Notes under the pieces: model-generated
The model's database searches: none
What the model saw: only the letters and a program-made list of their open reading frames with translations
Told to the model about the DNA's origin: nothing
From: Microcaldota archaeon
Lineage (GTDB): Archaea; Micrarchaeota; Micrarchaeia; Anstonellales; Bilamarchaeaceae
Assembly (NCBI GenBank): GCA_030648615.1
Contig: JAUSHJ010000018.1
Span: 1 to 42,679 of the forward strand
Length of the DNA: 42,679 nt
Reading direction: 5' to 3'
Shown here: piece after piece, positions 8,392 to 14,830 of the stretch
Layout: every line of letters begins with the position of its first letter
Position numbering within the stretch: the first letter of the stretch is position 1
Made by a program: the position numbers and the translations under genes

Positions 8392-9387
8392 ATGTATAAA
8401 TCTAGGAATAGTATATATAGAAAGCCACTGGCTACTGTTTTAGCTATAGCAACAGCAGCAACATTTGCTTTAGTCAAACCTAATTTTTCTAGTTTTTCAC
8501 CAATTGTTGAGGTTGCTTCAGCACATGCAGATTCTGGTAGGCAATTGTCACTGAACGAATTAAGTAGAGAGGAAAAATTAATTCAAGAGCTAAGTAGTAC
8601 TGCAGGTCCAAATACAAGGCAACTTGCTGCATATAATCTAACTAAACTTTATATCGAAACTGAACAACTTAATAAAATTCCAATTCTTCTAACTAGTAAA
8701 GATCTTTTTGTACAAGCTGGTTGCCTTCAAAACTTAAGCGAACCAAATATCTGGTCAAAAGAAATGACAACACTCATTCCTTATTTTGTCGATATTCTCT
8801 CTGAACCTACTCAAAATAAGTTTTTTCCTGTATCTGCTCTTGCAAATGCAGCAAACATGGGCGTTGATATTAGTTTGGCAATACCTGCACTTAAACGTTC
8901 TATTCACAGTTCCGATCCAGAAGTTAAATCTCTCATAGTTAATGTCATAACGAGGCATTATATAAATCAAAGAGATTGGAATACGGTTCAGAAGTTTTTG
9001 GCACAACCCATGCTTACAAATTTGCTCGATAAAAACGTTAAAACCATTGCTGTCAAATCCTTGGTTAGGCACTATGTCGATACGAAAGATTGGAATGCAC
9101 TTAATCGATTGGAACATACTGCTGATGGTTCTATACAGAAAATTTCTCAAGCGGAAGTTACTTCTGCACAGTACGAATCTGGTATTAATATTCCTTGTGC
9201 TGTAGTTGTGCCAGCACACAAGTGCAAAGAGAATGTTGAAAAAGCGGAAAAGGAACGCGAACACAATCAAAAAGTTGACGTAGCAATTGAAATTACCAAG
9301 GTTGCTTCATGTATGTTACTAGGATTTTTTACGTTAGGGGTAGGTGGGCAAATTTGTCTGGAAGAAACAGATAAGCATAGACCCTAA
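8392..9387 (+). CDS. Exported or membrane-anchored helical-repeat protein
   Basis: The protein has 331 residues. A basic start (MYKSRNSIYRKP) and a hydrophobic stretch at about 13-28 form a signal peptide or anchor. Residues about 55-245 are alpha-helical and contain loosely repeated units resembling HEAT/ARM repeats, for example LIVNVITRHYINQRDWNTV and VKSLVRHYVDTKDWNAL. A short coiled and charged region follows, and a hydrophobic Gly-rich segment (VASCMLLGFFTLGVGG) lies near the C-terminus. The HEAT assignment rests on pattern only. A cell-surface protein-binding role is a guess. The stop codon overlaps that of the convergent polymerase gene. Confidence 0.6.
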   Translation: MYKSRNSIYRKPLATVLAIATAATFALVKPNFSSFSPIVEVASAHADSGRQLSLNELSREEKLIQELSSTAGPNTRQLAAYNLTKLYIETEQLNKIPILLTSKDLFVQAGCLQNLSEPNIWSKEMTTLIPYFVDILSEPTQNKFFPVSALANAANMGVDISLAIPALKRSIHSSDPEVKSLIVNVITRHYINQRDWNTVQKFLAQPMLTNLLDKNVKTIAVKSLVRHYVDTKDWNALNRLEHTADGSIQKISQAEVTSAQYESGINIPCAVVVPAHKCKENVEKAEKEREHNQKVDVAIEITKVASCMLLGFFTLGVGGQICLEETDKHRP

Positions 9388-10475
9388 AATTCCCCCAGCG
9401 TCTTCTGACCTGCCTTACTCTCAAATTTCTCCACTTTCACTCCCGTACGCCTGAACTCTACAAACGTAGTTTCAAGTAAACTTCTGTATAATTCTCGAAT
9501 TAAGTTCTTGATTTCAGAAACATCGTTCGTAGCTCTCACCAGGGTTTTTGATTTAGTATAATTTTTCAATTCAGAATCAATAGCATTTATTCCAACTATA
9601 GTACAAACCAAATTATTATCTTTCAGTGTTTGTGCAACATCGTTAATTAGCTCATCAATTTCAGTCATTATATATCCAATTTCTCTGGAATTTCTTTTCA
9701 GGGTTTTTATTCTACTCAACTGCTTTTGTTCTTCTACCATTGCTACTTCAGAATCATCTTCTCCATTGGCTGCTTTGATAAGCCATGCTCCGGTATTCTT
9801 GCCAAACTTTTCTGCAATTTCAGTACGATTGTACTTGTGCAGATCAGCTACAGTTTTTATCCCAAGCATATTCAATGCTTCCTTAGTCTTTGGCCCCACA
9901 CCAGGTATTTTATCCACATCTAAAATTCCAAGAAATGTTTCAACTTCTGGTGGTCTTACTATTGTCAAGCCATTGGGTTTCTGAATATCACTGGAAATCT
10001 TGGCAATTAGTTTATTTGGTCCGATGCCAATCGAGCAAGTAAAATGATAGTTCTCAAAAATCTCTTTCTTCAATTCTTCTGCAAGTTGTCTTGCTTTCAC
10101 GTATTTGTTTTCTATTCTTTTGCTGACATCTATGAATGCTTCATCTATGCTTGTCTGCTCGAACTTGTCTGCATAGCTGGCAATGACCATCATTAGCTGC
10201 TGGGAGACTTCAGCGTATCTTTCATGTCTTGCCTTTATGAAAATCGCATTTTTATCCTCCAATTTCTTCTTGGCAAAAGCAATCGGCATTCCAGATTTTA
10301 CACCATATCCTCTTGCAACATAATTGCTAGTTGCAACTGCCCCTGAATCTTCAGTTCTTCCGGAGAACATGCAGACTACTATTGGTCTATCTTTTAGCTT
10401 AGGGTTGTCAGTTTCTTCAACCTGAGCGTAGAAATAGTCGAAATCTATGTGAAAAATTATGCGTTGCATAGTCAT
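9384..10475 (-). CDS. dinB: DNA polymerase IV (Y-family, Dpo4/DinB)
   Basis: The protein has 363 residues from ATG 10475. A second ATG at 10469, giving MQRIIFHIDFDYFYAQ, fits the usual Dpo4 start better. Catalytic acids lie in HIDFDYFYAQVE (D11) and TSIDEAFIDV (D111-E112). Tyr16 is in the steric-gate position. HhH thumb sequence IPGVGPKTKEAL and a little-finger domain follow. The C-terminus QKTLGEF is a PIP-box peptide that binds the PCNA clamp. The enzyme copies across damaged template bases at low fidelity. It is convergent with the upstream exported-protein gene, with overlapping stop codons. A 12-base palindrome lies 35 bases upstream of the first ATG. Confidence 0.95.
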   Translation of the reverse strand: MTMQRIIFHIDFDYFYAQVEETDNPKLKDRPIVVCMFSGRTEDSGAVATSNYVARGYGVKSGMPIAFAKKKLEDKNAIFIKARHERYAEVSQQLMMVIASYADKFEQTSIDEAFIDVSKRIENKYVKARQLAEELKKEIFENYHFTCSIGIGPNKLIAKISSDIQKPNGLTIVRPPEVETFLGILDVDKIPGVGPKTKEALNMLGIKTVADLHKYNRTEIAEKFGKNTGAWLIKAANGEDDSEVAMVEEQKQLSRIKTLKRNSREIGYIMTEIDELINDVAQTLKDNNLVCTIVGINAIDSELKNYTKSKTLVRATNDVSEIKNLIRELYRSLLETTFVEFRRTGVKVEKFESKAGQKTLGEF

Positions 10476-10510
10476 CTATTGATAAATTGTCTTTTAATTC
10501 GACGTATTCT

Positions 10511-10522
10511 GAACGATCGTTC
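10511..10522. promoter_or_regulatory. Palindrome upstream of dinB
   Basis: GAACGATCGTTC is a perfect 12-base palindrome. It lies just upstream of the likely TATA region (GAATTAAAAG, 10491-10500 read leftward) of dinB. A further GAAC half site follows at 10531-10534. The form GAAC-N4-GTTC equals the core of Gram-positive LexA (SOS) boxes, but archaea have no LexA. It is a candidate damage-response operator. Confidence 0.35.
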
Positions 10523-10606
10523 ATTTTTTTGAACAATAATATCAAAAATTTGAATCTGATTTAATGTATTTGCTTTTGTAAGAAAAAATAAATAGATACG
10601 AAAAAA

Positions 10607-11344
10607 TCAGGTGGTTACTGGAAATCCGGAATTTCTTAGTACTTCTTCATGATTTGGAGTAGTCATGTTTTCCTTCCAGAAGAATTTGTAAGTATAATTA
10701 CTTGTTTTGTATACTGCTAGTCCTCCAATTGCCAGTACGCCTGCCATTAAACCCATCATTACTTTCATGTGGTCTACAATTTGTGACGCCATAAGTCCAA
10801 GTACTACTTCGGATATTAAAATTGCTGAAGCTAAAAAACCAACAAAAAATTTATCTACATTTAGGTATTTCCCATATGCAATAAAGCCCGCATCTTTCAA
10901 TTCCTCTCTAATACTATATTGCAATCCTGGTCTTCCAACTTCTAATGCCTTGCCTATTATGTCCATGAAATGCGTTTCAAAATAGTTTCCTTTTGGTTCA
11001 ACAGATCCAGTGAAAGCCAGATCCATTAAGTTCTCTATAGCTACTCTTCCATCTTCGCCATTTAAGTTTCGTAAATTTTTTATAGCTGGTTTTAGTTCCT
11101 GATTAATTTTTTTTCTTTCAGTTTCTATCAATATTACAGAAGTTCTTAACTCAGATTCTCTTACTGGTTCGGCTTTACCAAGGAACTTAACTCCTTCTTC
11201 CATCAGAGTTGTTCGATACATTTTATTGGCAAGACTAAGGTTAGCTCTTGATAGTATTCTACGTGCTGCCATGTCTGCTCTTCTTCGATATAGTTGCGTA
11301 GCAGTTCTATCAGTTCTTGGTTCCGTGAGTGTTCTCATCTTCAT
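10607..11344 (-). CDS. Membrane protein of unknown function, C-terminal hairpin
   Basis: The protein has 245 residues and I do not recognise it. The N-terminal half is soluble and strongly charged (TDRTATQLYRRRADMAARR). Two hydrophobic helices follow at about 165-210 (FFVGFLASAILISEVVLGLM and MMGLMAGVLAIGGLAVY), and a short polar tail ends the protein. The large domain therefore faces the cytoplasm if both ends are inside. It lies 12 bases downstream of the small membrane gene at 11357-11659, so the two form an operon and possibly one complex. Confidence 0.6.
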   Translation of the reverse strand: MKMRTLTEPRTDRTATQLYRRRADMAARRILSRANLSLANKMYRTTLMEEGVKFLGKAEPVRESELRTSVILIETERKKINQELKPAIKNLRNLNGEDGRVAIENLMDLAFTGSVEPKGNYFETHFMDIIGKALEVGRPGLQYSIREELKDAGFIAYGKYLNVDKFFVGFLASAILISEVVLGLMASQIVDHMKVMMGLMAGVLAIGGLAVYKTSNYTYKFFWKENMTTPNHEEVLRNSGFPVTT

Positions 11345-11356
11345 AAAATTACCAAA

Positions 11357-11659
11357 TTATTGATTTTTAAAAAAATTCACAAATACCAGTCCTACCATGC
11401 CAGTTATGGTTGCCGGATCTCCGGAATTCACCATTTTAGCTGCATCATTCATTCTTGATTCAACAGGTACACTCCCTTTATAATTTTGGAGCGGTTCTAG
11501 CTCTACCTTAAACCTTTTAAAATTAATTTTTGGCCGAATACCAATGCTATTTAGTTTTGTGCTGGTTTCATGGTACGAATTAGCTACAAATGCAACAGTG
11601 CCGCCTAATGTCCATACTATTCCAACACTAATTATTGCATTTTTTAATCTTCGATTCAT
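11357..11659 (-). CDS. Small single-pass membrane protein
   Basis: The protein has 100 residues. The start is basic (MNRRLKN), then one hydrophobic helix (AIISVGIVWTLGGTVAFVA, about 8-26), then a polar domain outside. A weakly hydrophobic C-terminal stretch (TITGMVGLVFVNFF) could be a second helix. It is the first gene of the pair with 10607-11344. A TATA-like AATTTATAAT read leftward sits at about 11693-11702. I do not recognise the family. Confidence 0.55.
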   Translation of the reverse strand: MNRRLKNAIISVGIVWTLGGTVAFVANSYHETSTKLNSIGIRPKINFKRFKVELEPLQNYKGSVPVESRMNDAAKMVNSGDPATITGMVGLVFVNFFKNQ

Positions 11660-11810
11660 AGTTATTCACTAAAATCAGTCTGTATGGATGTTATTATAAA
11701 TTATGTTTAAGTTTGGGGGAGTTTTGGGACTTTCATTTAAAAGCTTATCTTTACCTAAAAATAGTTAGCATTGGTTTAAAACCGTGTGAGAAAAAAAATA
11801 AGAAAAAATT

Positions 11811-11823
11811 TGAGGTGAAAAAT
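11811..11823 (+). promoter_or_regulatory. Strong ribosome binding site before mini-ORF and HTH gene
   Basis: TGAGGTGA ends 6 bases before ATG 11824 and matches the archaeal anti-SD sequence. The ATG it serves opens an 18-codon frame, not the HTH frame. A TATA-like TTTAAAAC lies at about 11775-11782. Confidence 0.55.
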
Positions 11824-11880
11824 ATGACAAAAGTTGGGGAATGTCTTTTGGGCTATAACGGGTGGTGCGAAATCCAGTGA
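11824..11880 (+). CDS. 18-codon leader ORF overlapping the HTH gene
   Basis: The sequence is MTKVGECLLGYNGWCEIQ followed by TGA. It has the only good ribosome binding site in the region and overlaps the 5' end of the HTH frame, which is open from 11828 in the +1 frame relative to it. It may be a leader peptide, the true start of an HTH protein made by +1 frameshifting, or the remains of a frameshift mutation. The same arrangement is seen at 34689-34730. Confidence 0.35.
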   Translation: MTKVGECLLGYNGWCEIQ

Positions 11881-12193
11881 ACAAAGTTCACAGCTTTCCA
11901 AGAACAGCGGTTCTTGTAAATCCAGTAAGGTTGAGCGCACATATGTAAAAGTAAAGAAAGGCAACTATTTAGTTGCAAAAACTAGTTCTGAAGAATCAGT
12001 TGTCGATAGAAAAAGAAAAGAACTCGATCCGGAAAAAGTCGGGCGACCAAATTGTTTGGACGATGTAAAACTTCAAGAAATGTTGAAGTTGTATTATACG
12101 CATCCATATAGCTACCGTCAACTGGCTGATATGTTCGGAGTTTCACGGATGACTGTGTGGCGTGCAGTGCAAGGCATTCAATTTCAGTTGTGA
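11834..12193 (+). CDS. Small HTH DNA-binding protein
   Basis: The C-terminal half holds a resolvase/invertase-type HTH (YRQLADMFGVSRMTVWRAV) after VGRP, a linker seen before such domains. The N-terminal part is Ser/Lys-rich and probably disordered. No ATG is in frame: the listed start is TTG 11834, without a ribosome binding site, while a strong SD-ATG pair at 11824 is one frame away. The HTH matches that of the gene at 34484 (DLADMFKVSRMAVWRCL). No recombinase catalytic domain is present, so it is probably a regulator. It heads a rightward run of short genes ending at glucose-6-phosphate isomerase. Confidence 0.6.
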   Translation: MGNVFWAITGGAKSSEQSSQLSKNSGSCKSSKVERTYVKVKKGNYLVAKTSSEESVVDRKRKELDPEKVGRPNCLDDVKLQEMLKLYYTHPYSYRQLADMFGVSRMTVWRAVQGIQFQL

Positions 12194-12198
12194 TTAAT

Positions 12199-12444
12199 AT
12201 GGCAACTCAAAGTAGACGACTGCCTAGTCACGACTCCGTCAATCGTAATCCCATGCCAAGAAAAGACAGGTTACAACCATTCGATGTTCTGGGTGAGAGT
12301 TATTTCGGGGCGAGCGGAGGAGCCAGACGAGTAAGGGAATGGGCGGAAGAAGTAGGGTTGGTTGAAACCTCGACAGTTTCTAAAACTGTTCCAAAACCGT
12401 TTCATTCAAATGGCGAAGTGAATCTGAGCGGGGTGTTCTTTTAA
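12199..12444 (+). CDS. Hypothetical 81-residue protein
   Basis: It starts at ATG 12199, 5 bases after the HTH stop codon; GTGATTAA overlapping that stop may act as a weak ribosome binding site. The protein is polar and basic at first (MATQSRRLPSHDS), then has a central FGASGGARRVREWAEEVGL segment that could form a helix. I do not recognise it. The close spacing argues for cotranslation with the HTH protein. Coding status is moderately supported. Confidence 0.45.
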   Translation: MATQSRRLPSHDSVNRNPMPRKDRLQPFDVLGESYFGASGGARRVREWAEEVGLVETSTVSKTVPKPFHSNGEVNLSGVFF

Positions 12445-12520
12445 TTTTTTTTCTTTTTTCCAATTAGTTTAAAAAATAGAGTTAATACCAAATTACAAAA
12501 TAGTAAAAAGGTAATCACAC

Positions 12521-12922
12521 ATGACGAAATTATGGCAAGATGCAAGACGATTAGGATGCGGTAGAGAACCTCCTATTGCACGAGTAAGAAGTTTAGTAAG
12601 TCAGTTTGGCTCACGGCTCCTTCTTCCAGGGAAAAGTCCACAGTCAACCTCAATTACACCTGCAAAACGATCTCCTTCGCAACCAATTGGTCCACAACCA
12701 AATAATTCTGGAAGTCTTTCCAATCCTACAGTAGTGGTAAAACCAGAACTTCCTATAGATTTTGGTAAAGAAGTTGTTGGTGGTTGGCCAGGAGTAACCG
12801 GTCCAGTTCGTATTGGAATTCCGGTTGTTGATAGGAATAAAGAAGTTATCGTAGTCTATCGTGAAACTAAAGGTGGTGCACTTAAATCGAAGATCGGAAG
12901 AATATCAAGAGCAGAAGAATAG
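12521..12922 (+). CDS. Hypothetical protein with Ser/Pro-rich linker
   Basis: The protein has 133 residues from ATG 12521, with AAAAGGTAATCAC as a ribosome binding site. A basic N-terminal helix (about 1-35) is joined by a low-complexity Pro/Ser/Asn linker (about 38-72) to a small C-terminal domain that looks beta-rich (PVRIGIPVVDRNKEVIVVY). No signal peptide or enzyme motif is seen, and I do not recognise it. It shares strand and spacing with the HTH cluster. Confidence 0.5.
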   Translation: MTKLWQDARRLGCGREPPIARVRSLVSQFGSRLLLPGKSPQSTSITPAKRSPSQPIGPQPNNSGSLSNPTVVVKPELPIDFGKEVVGGWPGVTGPVRIGIPVVDRNKEVIVVYRETKGGALKSKIGRISRAEE

Positions 12923-12985
12923 TTAAAAATACACACAAATTCATAAACGTTATATTAAAAATTCTTTCAATCGAATATATCTTCC

Positions 12986-13465
12986 ATGAATTCTAGTAGT
13001 AACGGTAACGCTAGTCATAGTCATAGTAGCGAATTCGAGAAAATGGTGGCAGAAGAAAGCTGGGAATCACTGGCACGTTTAGTCATGACTTTTACCATAG
13101 ATTTTGAACACGAAAGCAAGGAAACAAAAAAACTAAAAAAAGAAATGGCAGTAGTTAAGCACGTTCTACGCGAACATCTCACTAATCCTGAATATTCAGG
13201 TAGATTTGTCAATGGAACTTTCTTTATTACTTTAACAAGATACATAGGAAAACTTGAGATAGCTATAGATAAACACGGTTCAAAGCAAATAGACTTTTTA
13301 ATCTTCCTTAAGGCACTACTAAACAGAATAAAAACAGAGAAAATATTAGTTCAAAAACCAATTGAACGGTTAGACGAGTTCAAAAAAATGAAGGATGTTG
13401 TTGAAAATGGACACAGTAATATGTTCGAACCCACTAAAAATAAATCTAACGGACAATCGCCTTGA
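12986..13465 (+). CDS. Hypothetical helical protein overlapping the pgi start
   Basis: The protein has 159 residues. After a Ser/Asn/His-rich start (MNSSSNGNASHSHSSEFEK) it looks mainly alpha-helical with alternating charges (KETKKLKKEMAVVKHVL). No membrane segment or known motif is visible. Its last 59 bases overlap the start of the glucose-6-phosphate isomerase gene in another frame, an unusually long overlap that suggests translational coupling. The function is unknown. Confidence 0.5.
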   Translation: MNSSSNGNASHSHSSEFEKMVAEESWESLARLVMTFTIDFEHESKETKKLKKEMAVVKHVLREHLTNPEYSGRFVNGTFFITLTRYIGKLEIAIDKHGSKQIDFLIFLKALLNRIKTEKILVQKPIERLDEFKKMKDVVENGHSNMFEPTKNKSNGQSP

Positions 13466-14117
13466 AGTAGACGGAAAGTCTCATTCTAGCTCTGTTCGAA
13501 CAATTGCCCAGATGCAGGACGTACTTCTTAATCAAGAATTGCCTACGCAGGAACCTCTTTATTATATGTATCGCAGTGTAGCTCAGCTGGAAGATCTACG
13601 CTATGACATTACTTTGATACTTCCAAAAATACTCAGTGATGAGTATGCAAAAACCTATGGTCACTATCACCCTAAGGCTCAAGATGGTTTAGCATATCCA
13701 GAAGTTTATCAAGTGATATCTGGAGAAGCTAAATTTTTACTACAAAAGAAAAATAATGACGGAAGTGTTCACGTGATAATTGCAACTGCTAAAAAAGGTG
13801 ATTGCATCGTATTTCCACCGAGCTATGGACATGTGACAATAAATAGTTCAGAAAAAGACCCACTTCTTCTTGCTAATATTGTTTATGCTAATTTCGAATC
13901 CGATTATTCAGAATATAAAAAATTACGTGGTGGTGCAATTTATTATACTAAGCATGGTGTAGTGCAGAATACTAATTATGTTGTGAAGAATATAGAGTAT
14001 CTAACTGTAAAAGAACTAAACAATCGTTACGGGTTTCTTAGTCATGATCTATTGCAGGACTTATTTAAGAATCCTAAGAAGTTTGAGTTTTTGAAGATGC
14101 CGAGCTTGAAATTTTAG
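13407..14117 (+). CDS. pgi: Glucose-6-phosphate isomerase, archaeal cupin type
   Basis: The enzyme interconverts glucose 6-phosphate and fructose 6-phosphate in the cytoplasm. It belongs to the metal-dependent cupin family of archaea, unrelated to the usual PGI fold. From ATG 13407 it has 236 residues. Metal ligands are visible as GHYHPK (H86, H88), YPEVYQVISGEAKFLL (E99) and PPSYGHVTIN (H142). Family members are near 190 residues; the extra 40 or so residues at the C-terminus (from about 195) form a charged helical tail. Two codons, ATG 13395 and ATG 13407, are possible starts. Both overlap the upstream gene. Confidence 0.88.
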   Translation: MDTVICSNPLKINLTDNRLEVDGKSHSSSVRTIAQMQDVLLNQELPTQEPLYYMYRSVAQLEDLRYDITLILPKILSDEYAKTYGHYHPKAQDGLAYPEVYQVISGEAKFLLQKKNNDGSVHVIIATAKKGDCIVFPPSYGHVTINSSEKDPLLLANIVYANFESDYSEYKKLRGGAIYYTKHGVVQNTNYVVKNIEYLTVKELNNRYGFLSHDLLQDLFKNPKKFEFLKMPSLKF

Positions 14118-14124
14118 AAATTTC

Positions 14125-14210
14125 GAGACCAACAAATCAACTCATTGATTTGTGGTCCATTTTTCGCCAGAAGCGAAAAATCGGAGATTTGTTCCGTAGA
14201 ACAAGCCGAG
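14125..14210 (+). repeat. Dispersed three-hairpin element, copy 1
   Basis: Three hairpins follow each other. HP1 (14127-14157) is GACCAACAAATCA with TGATTTGTGGTC. HP2 (14160-14180) is TTTTTCGC-CAGAA-GCGAAAAA. HP3 (14181-14209) has outer TCGG/CCGA and inner TTGTTC-CGTA-GAACAA stems. It lies between the convergent stop codons of pgi and the HD gene. The same plan recurs at 34751-34846 and, inverted, at 18748-18807. Confidence 0.65.
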
Positions 14211-14218
14211 TTTGATGT

Positions 14219-14830
14219 TCAAATAAGTTTTTTATCGATAACTATTTTTTCGAACCATTGGTAGCAATCTTGTTTTTTCCCGCCAGTTTCGTTATCACAT
14301 TTGTAGAACATTAGGTAAAGCTTAATGCAATTGCCTAATCTATCAAGAAGTTTCAATGCTCGTGCTTCTGCACTATCCCATTTACTATCTCTATTTCCTT
14401 TCTGCCAAGATGCAAATGCTTCATCATGCAATTCTATTATATCTAAAATCTCTTTATCGCTTACATACTTCTCTGTAAATCTTCTTGCAAGCATTGCACA
14501 AGCTTGTCGCTTAGGGCGACAAGATGCCCATTGTTGCATGGCAACAATTGGGTGATGGTTCTCCCCAGTTATCTGTTTAGTGACATCTACTTTGTACTTA
14601 AAAGTATCATGAACAATAGCAATTAGTCTGAGTTTTTCTCTAGTTTCTTTATCTATTTCTAACTTATCTACGTTATCTAAAACTTCTTTTATGTGAAATT
14701 TTACCTTTCCTTCAGGATGACTCTCTTTTCTTTCTTCTATTCCTTCTCCCCATTCTGCACCAACAATCCATTCAGGATCATTAGTTATCTTCTTCTCTAG
14801 ATCGTTCTCTAGCTGAAAAGGAAGTTCCAT
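14219..14830 (-). CDS. HD-domain phosphohydrolase
   Basis: The protein has 203 residues. HD-superfamily metal ligands are visible: H46 (FHIKEVL), H74-D75 (IVHDTFK), H92/H93 (NHHPIVAM) and H135-D136 (ELHDEAFASW). Such enzymes cleave phosphate esters, often of nucleotides. The substrate cannot be told from sequence. Its ATG directly abuts the TAG stop of alaS with no spacer, so it is translationally coupled to alaS. The C-terminus has two Cys residues (YKCDNET, KQDCYQW). A tRNA or nucleotide clean-up role is only suggested by the neighbour. Confidence 0.8.
   Translation of the reverse strand: MELPFQLENDLEKKITNDPEWIVGAEWGEGIEERKESHPEGKVKFHIKEVLDNVDKLEIDKETREKLRLIAIVHDTFKYKVDVTKQITGENHHPIVAMQQWASCRPKRQACAMLARRFTEKYVSDKEILDIIELHDEAFASWQKGNRDSKWDSAEARALKLLDRLGNCIKLYLMFYKCDNETGGKKQDCYQWFEKIVIDKKLI

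Noticed and set aside
8755-9270. Minus-strand frame of 171 codons
   Set aside because: It is antisense to the exported repeat protein, which has a signal peptide, a TATA box and a better composition.
12157-12198. Earlier start for the 81-residue protein
   Set aside because: It would lie within the HTH coding region; ATG 12199 follows the HTH stop by 5 bases.
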